Below, in pieces: positions 38,172-44,867 of a DNA stretch of 57,407 bases. The DNA lies in NCBI GenBank assembly GCA_022841475.1, contig JALHRJ010000026.1:1-57407 (forward strand), written 5' to 3'. Source of the stretch: Cyclobacteriaceae bacterium. Its GTDB lineage: Bacteria; Bacteroidota; Bacteroidia; Cytophagales; Cyclobacteriaceae. The position numbers and the translations under genes are program-made. Within the stretch, counting starts at the first letter, position 1, and each line of letters starts with the position of its first letter. The notes below the pieces were generated by a model that ran no database searches, was not told the origin of the DNA, and saw nothing but the letters and a program-made list of their open reading frames with translations.

Positions 38172-38954
38172 TTAGTGTTGACAAATCAAATAGCCTTTAT
38201 TACCGCTCATATCTTCAATGGTATAGAGGGCATGGTCCCCCAGCGAATTCGGTGTTTCGTCAAAGCGATAAACCTCTTTTATCGTTACATCCTTTACACT
38301 CTTTGAATTGCCGGCTACAACAATTTTATTCTTGTGTATGTCAAAGGCATTGACAAATCCTTTGGTGTGAATTTCAGTAAGGACTTCCATCAGTGATTTA
38401 TGAGCATGTTCCGTGCGTTGCAGCTTTTTATACTCGCGCACCGAAAAACCGGTAACCTTCCTAAATTGCGAGGAAAGATGCTGCACGTTGGTATAGTGCA
38501 GGCGATCTGCTATTTCATTTAGTGTGAGTTGGTCTTCCCGGAGCAGTCCCTTCACACGTTCAATGCGTTGCCGAATCAAATAGGCCTCAATTGTCATTTT
38601 TTCAGTACGACTGAATAACTTGCTCAGGTTATAGTAATTCTTCGACAAGCGCCTTTCCACAAAGTCTGAAAACTTGCCAGCCTTATCATGCTGTTCGATC
38701 TCATCGAGGTATCGCTTTACTTCCAGTTTAATAGATTCAATAATCTGTTCATCCTTAGAATGAATGATTTGCAGGTTGAATTCATTGAGTCTCTTCTCCA
38801 ACAAGGGTATGATATGCTCATTTGCGGATAAGAATGAAACCTGGCCAAGCTCGATTTTTACGCGCACGACATTGAACTGATTTAAAATCTGCCGCACCAC
38901 GTAAATGCAGCGGTCGCAAAGCATGTTTTTAATATGCAACTTGAATATTTTCAT
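38172..38954 (-). CDS. HMA-AraC metal regulator with extra C-terminal domain
   Basis: A 260-residue protein. Residues 1 to about 75 are HMA-like (KLHIKNMLCDRCIYVVRQIL, CxxC); about 80-185 an AraC double helix-turn-helix (RLSKNYYNLSKLFSRTEKMT, LTLNEIADRLHYTNVQHLSS, FRKVTGFSVREYKK). The last 75 residues (LTEIHTKGFVNAFDIHKN, VTIKEVYRFDETPNS, ALYTIEDMSGNKGYL) resemble a small Bacteroidetes family that databases often mislabel phosphoribosylpyrophosphate synthetase. The paralogue 3474-4031 lacks this part. It presumably controls the split pump gene that starts 92 bp downstream. Confidence 0.87.
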   Translation of the reverse strand: MKIFKLHIKNMLCDRCIYVVRQILNQFNVVRVKIELGQVSFLSANEHIIPLLEKRLNEFNLQIIHSKDEQIIESIKLEVKRYLDEIEQHDKAGKFSDFVERRLSKNYYNLSKLFSRTEKMTIEAYLIRQRIERVKGLLREDQLTLNEIADRLHYTNVQHLSSQFRKVTGFSVREYKKLQRTEHAHKSLMEVLTEIHTKGFVNAFDIHKNKIVVAGNSKSVKDVTIKEVYRFDETPNSLGDHALYTIEDMSGNKGYLICQH

Positions 38955-39048
38955 AGTTCAACCCGATGGGTTTAATGGCTAAAGAAAGACGTAGAAAGTA
39001 TTTGCTATCCTCTCGGAAGTTGGGAGAAAGGATACAATGCACGCAGTG

Positions 39049-39068
39049 CTTGCTACCGATTTAGCAAG
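39049..39068 (-). terminator. Intergenic hairpin after the His-rich gene
   Basis: A perfect 7-bp stem, CTTGCTA (39049-39055) and TAGCAAG (39062-39068), with a 6-nt loop. It lies 23 bp after the stop of 39091-39603. A second imperfect stem (TATCCT/AGGATA, 39006-39034) follows. Neither has a U run, so it may be a processing or attenuating hairpin rather than a true terminator. Confidence 0.4.
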
Positions 39069-39090
39069 TAGAGGCAATGAGTCGAATGAC

Positions 39091-39603
39091 TTAAATAAGG
39101 AAAGTGCAGAAAAGAATACAGATACGTTGTCCGACCTTTCCGCCAGGTGGGCCATTGGAATGGTGGTCATACTTAGAAACAATCTGTAACCCTTTAAAGA
39201 ATTCAACTTTGAAGATACCCGGAAGTGTAAATGCGCTGATTAATTTAAATGCCTCGGCATGAATCAGCGAACCAAGAGATGCGCCTGAGGAACTGACCAG
39301 AGATGAATAGAACTGCTGGGTGATGTCATCGCAGCAATCTTCTGCTTCACTACCATGGTCGTGCTTGTCACCTGTATGACTGTGGGAATTGTGATCATGA
39401 CCTGCAGTTGCTGAACTTCCATGGTGCCCCTGCTCATTTTCATGATTATGGGAAGTAGTGGTTACAACGGTAGGCGTGGAGGACGAAAATGAAATAATGC
39501 CAAGGTCGCACAAAAGGTCACATCCAACTACTAAAGCAAATGATACGATCACGCAAAGCGCGAGCGGGCATTTGAACTTTCGTATGGCTGAGAAACGTAT
39601 CAT
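39091..39603 (-). CDS. His/Cys-rich secreted or anchored protein
   Basis: A 170-residue protein with an N-terminal hydrophobic segment (CPLALCVIVSFALVVGCDLL) and CDLLCDLG, a long His-rich central part (residues about 48-90: HNHENEQGHHGSS, HDHNSHSHTGDKHDHGSE), DCCDDITQQFYSSL and tail RICILFCTFLI. Landmarks CxxxC-x-x-G, CC and F-Y/F-x-x-L align with 4134-4580; the His-rich insert is new. It looks like a Zn/Ni/Cu/Co sink or sensor partner. A 22-bp-spaced TGAC double box lies 48-81 bp upstream, and the HMA-AraC gene follows it. Confidence 0.75.
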   Translation of the reverse strand: MIRFSAIRKFKCPLALCVIVSFALVVGCDLLCDLGIISFSSSTPTVVTTTSHNHENEQGHHGSSATAGHDHNSHSHTGDKHDHGSEAEDCCDDITQQFYSSLVSSSGASLGSLIHAEAFKLISAFTLPGIFKVEFFKGLQIVSKYDHHSNGPPGGKVGQRICILFCTFLI

Positions 39604-39650
39604 TGCTCAATTGTTATGACAAACTAACTATTAAGCCAAGCAGCACCCTA

Positions 39651-39684
39651 TGACTTTAGTTGCTTGAATTCATGACAGAAATCA
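39651..39684 (-). promoter_or_regulatory. Composite TGAC-N4-GTCA operator (22-bp spacing)
   Basis: TGACtttaGTTG (39651-39662) and TGACagaaATCA (39673-39684) have starts 22 bp apart, with 13 of 16 core bases matching. They lie 48 bp upstream of the His-rich gene at 39091-39603. The GTTG of the first box is the same variant as at 4618. Confidence 0.55.
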
Positions 39685-39739
39685 GGAATCCGGCATATCT
39701 GCTATAAAGTTATAAAATTATGGCAGCTTTAGAAACGAG

Positions 39740-39765
39740 AAAAGCCCGCCAACTGACAGGCTTTT
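39740..39765 (-). terminator. Rho-independent terminator of the 40244-39783 gene
   Basis: A 7-bp stem, AAAAGCC (39740-39746) and GGCTTTT (39759-39765). On the minus strand it ends GGGCTTTTCTCG. It lies 18 bp after the stop of the repeat protein at 39783. Confidence 0.65.
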
Positions 39766-39782
39766 GCTCCTTTTGCACCAGT

Positions 39783-40244
39783 TTATTGCTGGATATTCTT
39801 ATCGATTTCTTTGGCGTCTTCGCTTTCTGAACTGAAGAAGCAATGAACTACGCAGCCGTGGTCTTTTCTGTACTTATATCCGTGTTCTACTTTGGCAACT
39901 TCCTTTCCCTGTACTTTGAGCACTCCATCTTCATCGGTTACCACGTACCCCTTGTTGGATTTGAAACTGCCATCTTTCTGCATCGTGCCAATTATCCCTT
40001 TCCCATTACCCGTTGTAACCTCACCCGATTTTGAAATAATACCAATTACTTTTCCGGTCACATCGCATACTTTGCCCTTCTTGGTAATGTAGCCGAGTTG
40101 CTTTCCATTCTCATCGTATACCTTTCCATCTGCTTTTAAGACCGGATGCATTCCTCTGTGCTTGGGTGGAAGTTCCTGAGCTTCTAATTGTGAAGAAGTT
40201 ATCGTTAGTAGCATTAGAAATAATAAGATCAAGTTTGTTTTCAT
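39783..40244 (-). CDS. Secreted glycine-turn repeat protein with His/Cys C-terminus
   Basis: A 153-residue protein with a signal peptide (cleavage near residue 22). The mature part consists of about five repeats of the type xGKVxDxxGKxIGxI: DGKVYDENGKQLGYI, KGKVCDVTGKVIGII, SGEVTTGNGKGIIGT, DGSFKSNKGYVVTDE, DGVLKVQGKEVAKV. The tail has HGYKYRKDHGCVVHCFFSSE, a possible metal site. Similar short hydrophobic-turn repeats occur in secreted Bacteroidetes proteins of unknown role. It lies 36 bp downstream of the secreted gene 40281-40850, with which it may form an operon. Confidence 0.72.
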   Translation of the reverse strand: MKTNLILLFLMLLTITSSQLEAQELPPKHRGMHPVLKADGKVYDENGKQLGYITKKGKVCDVTGKVIGIISKSGEVTTGNGKGIIGTMQKDGSFKSNKGYVVTDEDGVLKVQGKEVAKVEHGYKYRKDHGCVVHCFFSSESEDAKEIDKNIQQ

Positions 40245-40280
40245 TGTTTTCGTAGAGTTTAATGATAATTGAATGTTATG

Positions 40281-40850
40281 TTAGTTTCGGGACATCTCCA
40301 GCAAATGATTGAGCTTCGACTTTTTATGAAAGCTGTCAAACGCAGCTAGTTCCGAGTCGTTCTTAAATTGAGCGGTCAGGGCATCGTGAAATTTATGATT
40401 ATCCGGAAAAGCTTTCTTCAGGTTCTCCATTGTGAGCGGAAGGGGTGTTTCTCCACCGATACTAAAGAAATTCAAATTTGGCTCAGGCGAACCTTTGGGC
40501 GCTTTCATCATCAGTTTCTTATACAACCAAACATCACCCTTCTCTGTGAGATGGTAATCCGAATTATTGGCAAAGCGAACGAAATTGCCATCACAAAGCT
40601 GGTAACCAAAAACACTGTCTTTGGCCAGTTGATGAGGCTTGCCGTCATGTACTACAGTAATGAAAGGCTTGTTCGGAAATTCGTGCAGTTTGATTTTGTG
40701 TTTTTCGGTTTTGCAATCAATACCGAATGTGAGTTTTTGGTTAGTATAATCACTGTAGGTTTTATACACTCCATTGACAGTGGTTTGCGCAAGTCCGGAG
40801 AGACTTAGCGAGACGAAGAGTGAAGCAAGCAAGAGGTTTTTCGTTTTCAT
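40281..40850 (-). CDS. Secreted protein of unknown family, paralogue of 25603-26163
   Basis: A 189-residue protein with a signal peptide (cleavage after SGLAQ, about residue 22). The mature part reads GVYKTYSDYTNQKLTFGIDC, KTEKHKIKLHEF, FITVVHDGKP, DSVFGYQLCDGNFVRFANN, MENLKKAFPDNHKF and LAAFDSFHKKSKL. It aligns throughout with 25603-26163 and keeps the two Cys, KHKIK, VFGY and the Asn-Leu-Lys-x-Ala-Phe motif. Family and function unknown. An AT-rich 22-bp element shared with the split-pump promoter region lies 82 bp upstream (40932). Confidence 0.78.
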   Translation of the reverse strand: MKTKNLLLASLFVSLSLSGLAQTTVNGVYKTYSDYTNQKLTFGIDCKTEKHKIKLHEFPNKPFITVVHDGKPHQLAKDSVFGYQLCDGNFVRFANNSDYHLTEKGDVWLYKKLMMKAPKGSPEPNLNFFSIGGETPLPLTMENLKKAFPDNHKFHDALTAQFKNDSELAAFDSFHKKSKLNHLLEMSRN

Positions 40851-40931
40851 AATAGTCGAGGTTTAAGGTTGTTTAAAAAGTTATTTGGTTACAGGTGATA
40901 TGTGATGTTCATGGTTATTTTATATAATCTT

Positions 40932-40953
40932 GGTAATATTTTATACTTAATTG
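40932..40953. promoter_or_regulatory. AT-rich element shared with 38135-38156
   Basis: Second copy of the 22-bp stretch ending TTTTATACTTAATTG; two mismatches with 38135-38156. It lies 82 bp upstream of the secreted-protein gene 40281-40850. Confidence 0.4.
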
Positions 40954-41227
40954 GTATTGGTCACCTTACTTGTTTAAATGAAGTACTCCCTGAATAAAAC
41001 AAGGTATCCAACCAACGGTTAAATTCAAGCCACATTGGAATAATAATCTACGAAATCGATTTAGATACGATTAAAAAACATCCAGTTAGCGTAAATATTA
41101 ATGTGATTTTAAAGATTCTAATTAAATATTGACCCTGTTCTTTGTTCCTTCCTGTTCTCAAATAGTATCCCCAGGTTCAAGGCTTCCTACAGTCAGATCG
41201 AACTCTTTTGGCGGGACTTTGAAAAAC

Positions 41228-41261
41228 TGCTAAGAGTCATCATTACACTTGACCATTATCA
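41228..41261 (+). promoter_or_regulatory. Composite TGAC-N4-GTCA operator (22-bp spacing)
   Basis: TGCTaagaGTCA (41228-41239) and TGACcattATCA (41250-41261) have starts 22 bp apart, with 13 of 16 core bases matching. They lie 112 bp upstream of the plus-strand Cys-rich gene at 41374. This is the only member of the series serving a plus-strand gene. Confidence 0.5.
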
Positions 41262-41373
41262 TGAAATGTCATTTCGAAAAGTGAAAACTTTCGAAGGTGT
41301 AAACGACTTGTGAATATTTTGAATTTAAGTTGAACCAGCGAGCTACTCATAACGTATTAAAAGGAGATTCAGG

Positions 41374-41745
41374 ATGAAATCATTTCTTTCCATATTACTC
41401 TTCCTTATATACCTTCCATTCAGTACGGGAATCCTTATCAACTATCGGTATTGCAACGGTACAACTGACGATGTCGTGCTCCTCAAAACTGGAAACTGTT
41501 GCCCGGATGACCTGTTCGAGAATAGCTGCTGCAAGCAATTTACCCGATTAGCAAAAATCAATGCCAGTTATGACTCGTACGTTTCATCATTTTCCATTCC
41601 GCCATTGTCGGATGGATTAAATCAAGACTTCGCCTTAAGAAGCGCTTTACTGAAAACCGGTTTAGCCGGATCAATTATTGATCACCGGTTTAACTTCATT
41701 GACAGGAATCCAATATACCTCGTCAATCGCGTTTTTATTATTTAG
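41374..41745 (+). CDS. Small Cys-rich secreted protein, HYC_CC_PP-like
   Basis: A 123-residue protein with a signal peptide (residues about 1-19), NYRYCNGTTDDVVLLKTGNCCPDDLFENSC-type Cys spacing (YRYC, NCC, NSCCKQF) and the tail NPIYLVNRVFII. The order aromatic-C, CC and the terminal F-x-I is that of 2733-3161 and 12548-12931, though the PP motif is reduced to a single P. A good Shine-Dalgarno sequence (AAGGAG) precedes ATG at 41374. A TGAC-type double box lies upstream. Predicted envelope metal-binding protein. Confidence 0.72.
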   Translation: MKSFLSILLFLIYLPFSTGILINYRYCNGTTDDVVLLKTGNCCPDDLFENSCCKQFTRLAKINASYDSYVSSFSIPPLSDGLNQDFALRSALLKTGLAGSIIDHRFNFIDRNPIYLVNRVFII

Positions 41746-41757
41746 TATCTCGCCCAA

Positions 41758-41785
41758 GTCTGATCAGTCTTCAGACCACAATTTT
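41758..41785 (+). terminator. Probable terminator of the 41374-41745 gene
   Basis: A 6-bp stem, GTCTGA (41758-41763) and TCAGAC (41770-41775), with a 6-nt loop, followed by CACAATTTTT. It lies 13 bp after the stop. Confidence 0.55.
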
Positions 41786-41851
41786 TCATTAAGGCAAACC
41801 TGGATGTATAATCAATCGTACGGGCATTATTAAAATTCAAAATCTAAAATC

Positions 41852-42172
41852 ATGAAAACATCAAATAGAATTTTTATGGCAGTCGCGTTTTCACTCGCCT
41901 GTATATTCGCCTATTCACAAAATCAACCCGACAATCGCATTGCGCAAGGATGGGTGATCTCAAAAGATGTTCAACGGTTCAGCAATAAAGATTTGCTAAC
42001 CCGCAAAACAGGACTTGATATTAAGTCGGTCGATCAGCCTGCCTATGTAATCTCCAAGGGTGTACAAACTATTGGAAGACCTGAAACCACAAGAAATGGA
42101 AACGTAGTTTCGCATGGATACCCAACCTGGATTATTTCCAAAGGAGTTCAAAAAATTGGAAGGACCAATTAA
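41852..42172 (+). CDS. Secreted protein with three SKGVQ repeats
   Basis: A 106-residue protein with a signal peptide (cleavage near residue 22, FAYSQ). The mature part has three copies of one unit: GWVISKDVQRFSN, AYVISKGVQTIGRPETT and TWIISKGVQKIGRTN, each built W/Y-[VI]-I-S-K-[DG]-V-Q and followed by basic residues. No Cys or His. I know of no name or function for this family. It sits behind the Cys-rich gene and ahead of a strong hairpin, so it may be on a short operon with it. Confidence 0.7.
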   Translation: MKTSNRIFMAVAFSLACIFAYSQNQPDNRIAQGWVISKDVQRFSNKDLLTRKTGLDIKSVDQPAYVISKGVQTIGRPETTRNGNVVSHGYPTWIISKGVQKIGRTN

Positions 42173-42180
42173 ACAAGTAT

Positions 42181-42214
42181 GGAAGGCTTTCGTGCGTTGC
42201 CATGAAAGCCTTCC
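42181..42214. terminator. Strong, probably two-way terminator
   Basis: A perfect 11-bp stem, GGAAGGCTTTC (42181-42191) and GAAAGCCTTCC (42204-42214), with a 12-nt loop. It lies 8 bp after the stop of the SKGVQ protein and just beyond the end of the P1B ATPase remnant on the other strand. The flanking T run is weak on both sides. Confidence 0.75.
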
Positions 42215-42218
42215 TCTT

Positions 42219-42302
42219 CTAAAACTTCATCCGTTGAATTCTCACTGCGTTCAGTATCGCCAACAATGCCACTGCTTCATCGGCAAATACAGCTTCCCAC
42301 TT
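42219..42302 (-). pseudogene. 3' remnant of a P1B heavy-metal ATPase gene
   Basis: Minus-strand codons read KWEAVFADEAVALLAILNAV followed by RIQRMKF and TAG. This is the C-terminal end of CadA/ZntA-type ATPases; the intact gene at 44868-46844 ends MWEAVFADVGVALLAILNAI-RIQRMKFY. About three quarters of the bases agree between the two, so it is not a fresh copy. Similarity fades upstream near 42320, and the permease gene stop is at 42377. The remnant marks a former second ATPase gene whose body is gone. Confidence 0.85.
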
Positions 42303-42376
42303 AGCGGTTTTTAATGCTATTGGGTATGCATCCCTTGACAAGCATAGCACCTTTTAGTTCCACTCTTAAAACCATT

Positions 42377-44743
42377 TCATTGATCCCGTAAATATTTTAC
42401 CGGATTACTCCTTGACGCTTTAAACGTCTGAAACCCAGTTGTGAGAAGCAAAATTATGATCATCACCAATGCTGGGAGAACAAAGTAGGTAAGGTTGATC
42501 TCAGTTTTAAATGCAAAGCCATTTAACCAATCCTTCATCCAGTAATAGCCCACACCCCAGGCGATAAGCGTTGCTATCAATGCAATTTTTAAGTATCCCG
42601 AATAGATCCACCATATAAGTTGAGCAGTGGAGCTTCCAAACACTTTTCGAATGCTGATTTCCCTGAGCTTACGATTTAATACATAGGTGGTCAGGCCGAT
42701 CAGACCAATTCCTGCAATTAGGATAGCGATGATAGAAAACGAGGTATAAGCCTTGCTCAACTGAGACTCTGCTCCATATAATTCCTTGATCTTCTCATCC
42801 AGGAAAAAATATTCCAGCGGGTACTCAGGGTAAAATTCTTGCCAGCGCTTTTCGAGAGCCGTTAGTAGCTTATTATCGTATCCCTGTTGTAGCTGTATTG
42901 ATACAAACCGAAAGTTCTGAGGGTAGGAATACATGATGACAGGCTCGATACTAGAATGAAGTGTCGCATGATTGAAATCCTCTATTACTCCTACTACCTT
43001 TCCCTGCACCTGACCACGAACTAATTGACCTATAGGGTCGGATAGTTGAAGATACCTTACCGCAGACTCATTGAGAATTACATCGACAAGCGTATCTTTT
43101 TTGTTGAAGTTCGGGAAGCGGCCTTCCTTTAATTTGATATCATAGAGTTCGAAAAAATTTTCATCCACGAAAAAGGCCGCCATTGTCTGCTCACCAATTT
43201 CAGTTCCTGATAGGGTATACGTGTAAGTGTACGTGTTGCCTGTTCCGGGTGAACTGGATGTAAAGCTGGCATTCACGACTCCCGGCAACTTCCGGATCTC
43301 ATTCGTAATAATAGCGTGCTTTTCATTCTGACCTCTGTCTTTTACGGGTACCACTAACACATTATTGCTTGTAAATCCAAGTCGCGATGATTTCAGAAAG
43401 TTGAACTGTTTTGATACAATCCAGGTAGCTGTAATCAGTAAAATGGAGATGCAGAATTGAAAAGTAATTAACCCAGACCGGATCGCGGACTTACTCCCCA
43501 ATTTCCCTTGGGGCTTTGATATATTTATGATATTTAATTTGCCAGACTGAATGGTCGGCATAACCCCGGAAAGAAATCCGATTGCTACTGCAAGGGCGAG
43601 CGCAGGTACTAATATCCACTCACCGTTGACAATTGACATTTGCTTGCCAGTTGAAATATTAAAATAGGGTAGAGTGAATGCTGCAAGTACAAATGCTAAT
43701 AGTAACGATATCGCACATATTAAAATTGATTCAATCCAGAAGTACAGAGCTAAATGAAATTGTCCTGCTCCGAGCACTTTCTGAATAGAGATTTCTTTGA
43801 ATCGACCTGTCAGCGTGGCAGTAGATAAATTAACGAAATTCGCACACGCCATCAAAAGGATGAAAACTGCGATAGTGCCGAGAATATATGAATAACTGCT
43901 ACGACTGTTTGGAGTGATCTCATCTTTCAAGTCAGAATGTAAATGGATAGATTTCAATGGCTGTAGGTAAAGTCGCTCCTTCTCGTCAACCCATTCGGGC
44001 GCATTCTTTTTTATGAAGTCCGGGAATTTTGATTGAAGCTGTTCCGCGGTTGATTCTGGTGTCAGCAAGACGTATGTATAGTGATCCATCCATCCCCAAT
44101 GATTAAGTCGCTTTTCTCCCAACAATTCTTCAAGTGATGAAAAGGTGATGAAAGCGTCAGCTTTAAAGTGTGAGTTGGCAGGCATCTCATTTATAATGCC
44201 AGTGATCTTCAAGTCAAGCGTGTTATTGAACCGAAATGACTTTCCAATTGGATCATCATTCTTAAAGTATTTTTTAGCTAGGGCGTCCGTAATAACGATT
44301 GAATTTTTATCGCTTAATGCTGACGCAGCGTCTCCACGCGAAAGTTCAATATCAAAAACATCAAACAGTGTGCTATCGGCAAAGAATACTTTTTCTTCAT
44401 AAAATTTAACTTCATCGCGACTCAACAGGTCAGTCCCCGGATTCTTTCGCAGCCGAACTACTTGCTCGACCTCAGGATAAGTTCCTGCAAGATATTTTCC
44501 GATAGGGGCGCTTGTACGGGCCCAACTTACCGTATTTCCCTTCTCCGAAAAGTCCAATACAATTCTTTGGATTCGGTCAGCCTTTGTGTGATAGGCATCA
44601 AAGTTATATTCATCGTAGACGAACATCGCGATGAGCAGAAGCGATGCCAAACCGATTGCCAACCCACTTATATTGATAAAAGTAAACAATCCACTTTTTC
44701 GAAATAGATTGCGAAGGCTTAACAGGAAAAAGGAGCGAAACAT
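42377..44743 (-). CDS. ABC transporter permease of the FtsX/MacB type
   Basis: A 788-residue protein with two FtsX units, each a TM helix, a periplasmic MacB core domain and three more TMs: start LSLRNLFRKSGLFTFINISG, core NFDAYHTKADRIQRIVLDF, mid VLGAGQFHLALYFWIESILI, second core and end LTTGFQTFKASRSNPVKYLRDQ. These double-length Bacteroidetes permeases move lipoproteins, peptides or antibiotics or act as mechanical signallers. No ABC ATPase gene is next to it. It lies between the ATPase remnant (42219) and the intact ATPase gene (44868), so it may have come in at that spot. Confidence 0.9.
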   Translation of the reverse strand: MFRSFFLLSLRNLFRKSGLFTFINISGLAIGLASLLLIAMFVYDEYNFDAYHTKADRIQRIVLDFSEKGNTVSWARTSAPIGKYLAGTYPEVEQVVRLRKNPGTDLLSRDEVKFYEEKVFFADSTLFDVFDIELSRGDAASALSDKNSIVITDALAKKYFKNDDPIGKSFRFNNTLDLKITGIINEMPANSHFKADAFITFSSLEELLGEKRLNHWGWMDHYTYVLLTPESTAEQLQSKFPDFIKKNAPEWVDEKERLYLQPLKSIHLHSDLKDEITPNSRSSYSYILGTIAVFILLMACANFVNLSTATLTGRFKEISIQKVLGAGQFHLALYFWIESILICAISLLLAFVLAAFTLPYFNISTGKQMSIVNGEWILVPALALAVAIGFLSGVMPTIQSGKLNIINISKPQGKLGSKSAIRSGLITFQFCISILLITATWIVSKQFNFLKSSRLGFTSNNVLVVPVKDRGQNEKHAIITNEIRKLPGVVNASFTSSSPGTGNTYTYTYTLSGTEIGEQTMAAFFVDENFFELYDIKLKEGRFPNFNKKDTLVDVILNESAVRYLQLSDPIGQLVRGQVQGKVVGVIEDFNHATLHSSIEPVIMYSYPQNFRFVSIQLQQGYDNKLLTALEKRWQEFYPEYPLEYFFLDEKIKELYGAESQLSKAYTSFSIIAILIAGIGLIGLTTYVLNRKLREISIRKVFGSSTAQLIWWIYSGYLKIALIATLIAWGVGYYWMKDWLNGFAFKTEINLTYFVLPALVMIIILLLTTGFQTFKASRSNPVKYLRDQ

Positions 44744-44867
44744 ATCAATACTACTTGGGTGTTATAATAAGATTATAAACGAATTTAAGGAGCAGAATTG
44801 TCTTTGCGAAAATGATTTAAAACAGCCTAAATAACGGAATTTTCATTACTCAAACGGAATTAATGAA

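Larger units (their letters stand above)
40851..41373. other. 523-bp intergenic region between divergent genes
   Basis: Very AT-rich. It holds the shared 22-bp AT element (40932-40953) towards the left gene, a TGAC-type double box (41228-41261), two copies of TTTCGAA 17 bp apart (41272-41278 and 41289-41295), and an AAGGAG ribosome-binding site (near 41360) for the right gene. A start-less reading frame at about 41122-41313 (plus) was noticed but not accepted as a gene. No repeat or RNA gene was seen. Confidence 0.7.

Noticed and set aside
41122..41313. Open frame on the plus strand in the 523-bp gap, with protein-like text (SQIELFWRDFEKLLRVI, ending NDL and TGA)
   Set aside because: It has no start codon near its beginning, no recognisable family and no ribosome-binding site; 63 codons without stop can arise by chance. 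It could be the end of a decayed gene, but nothing supports this.
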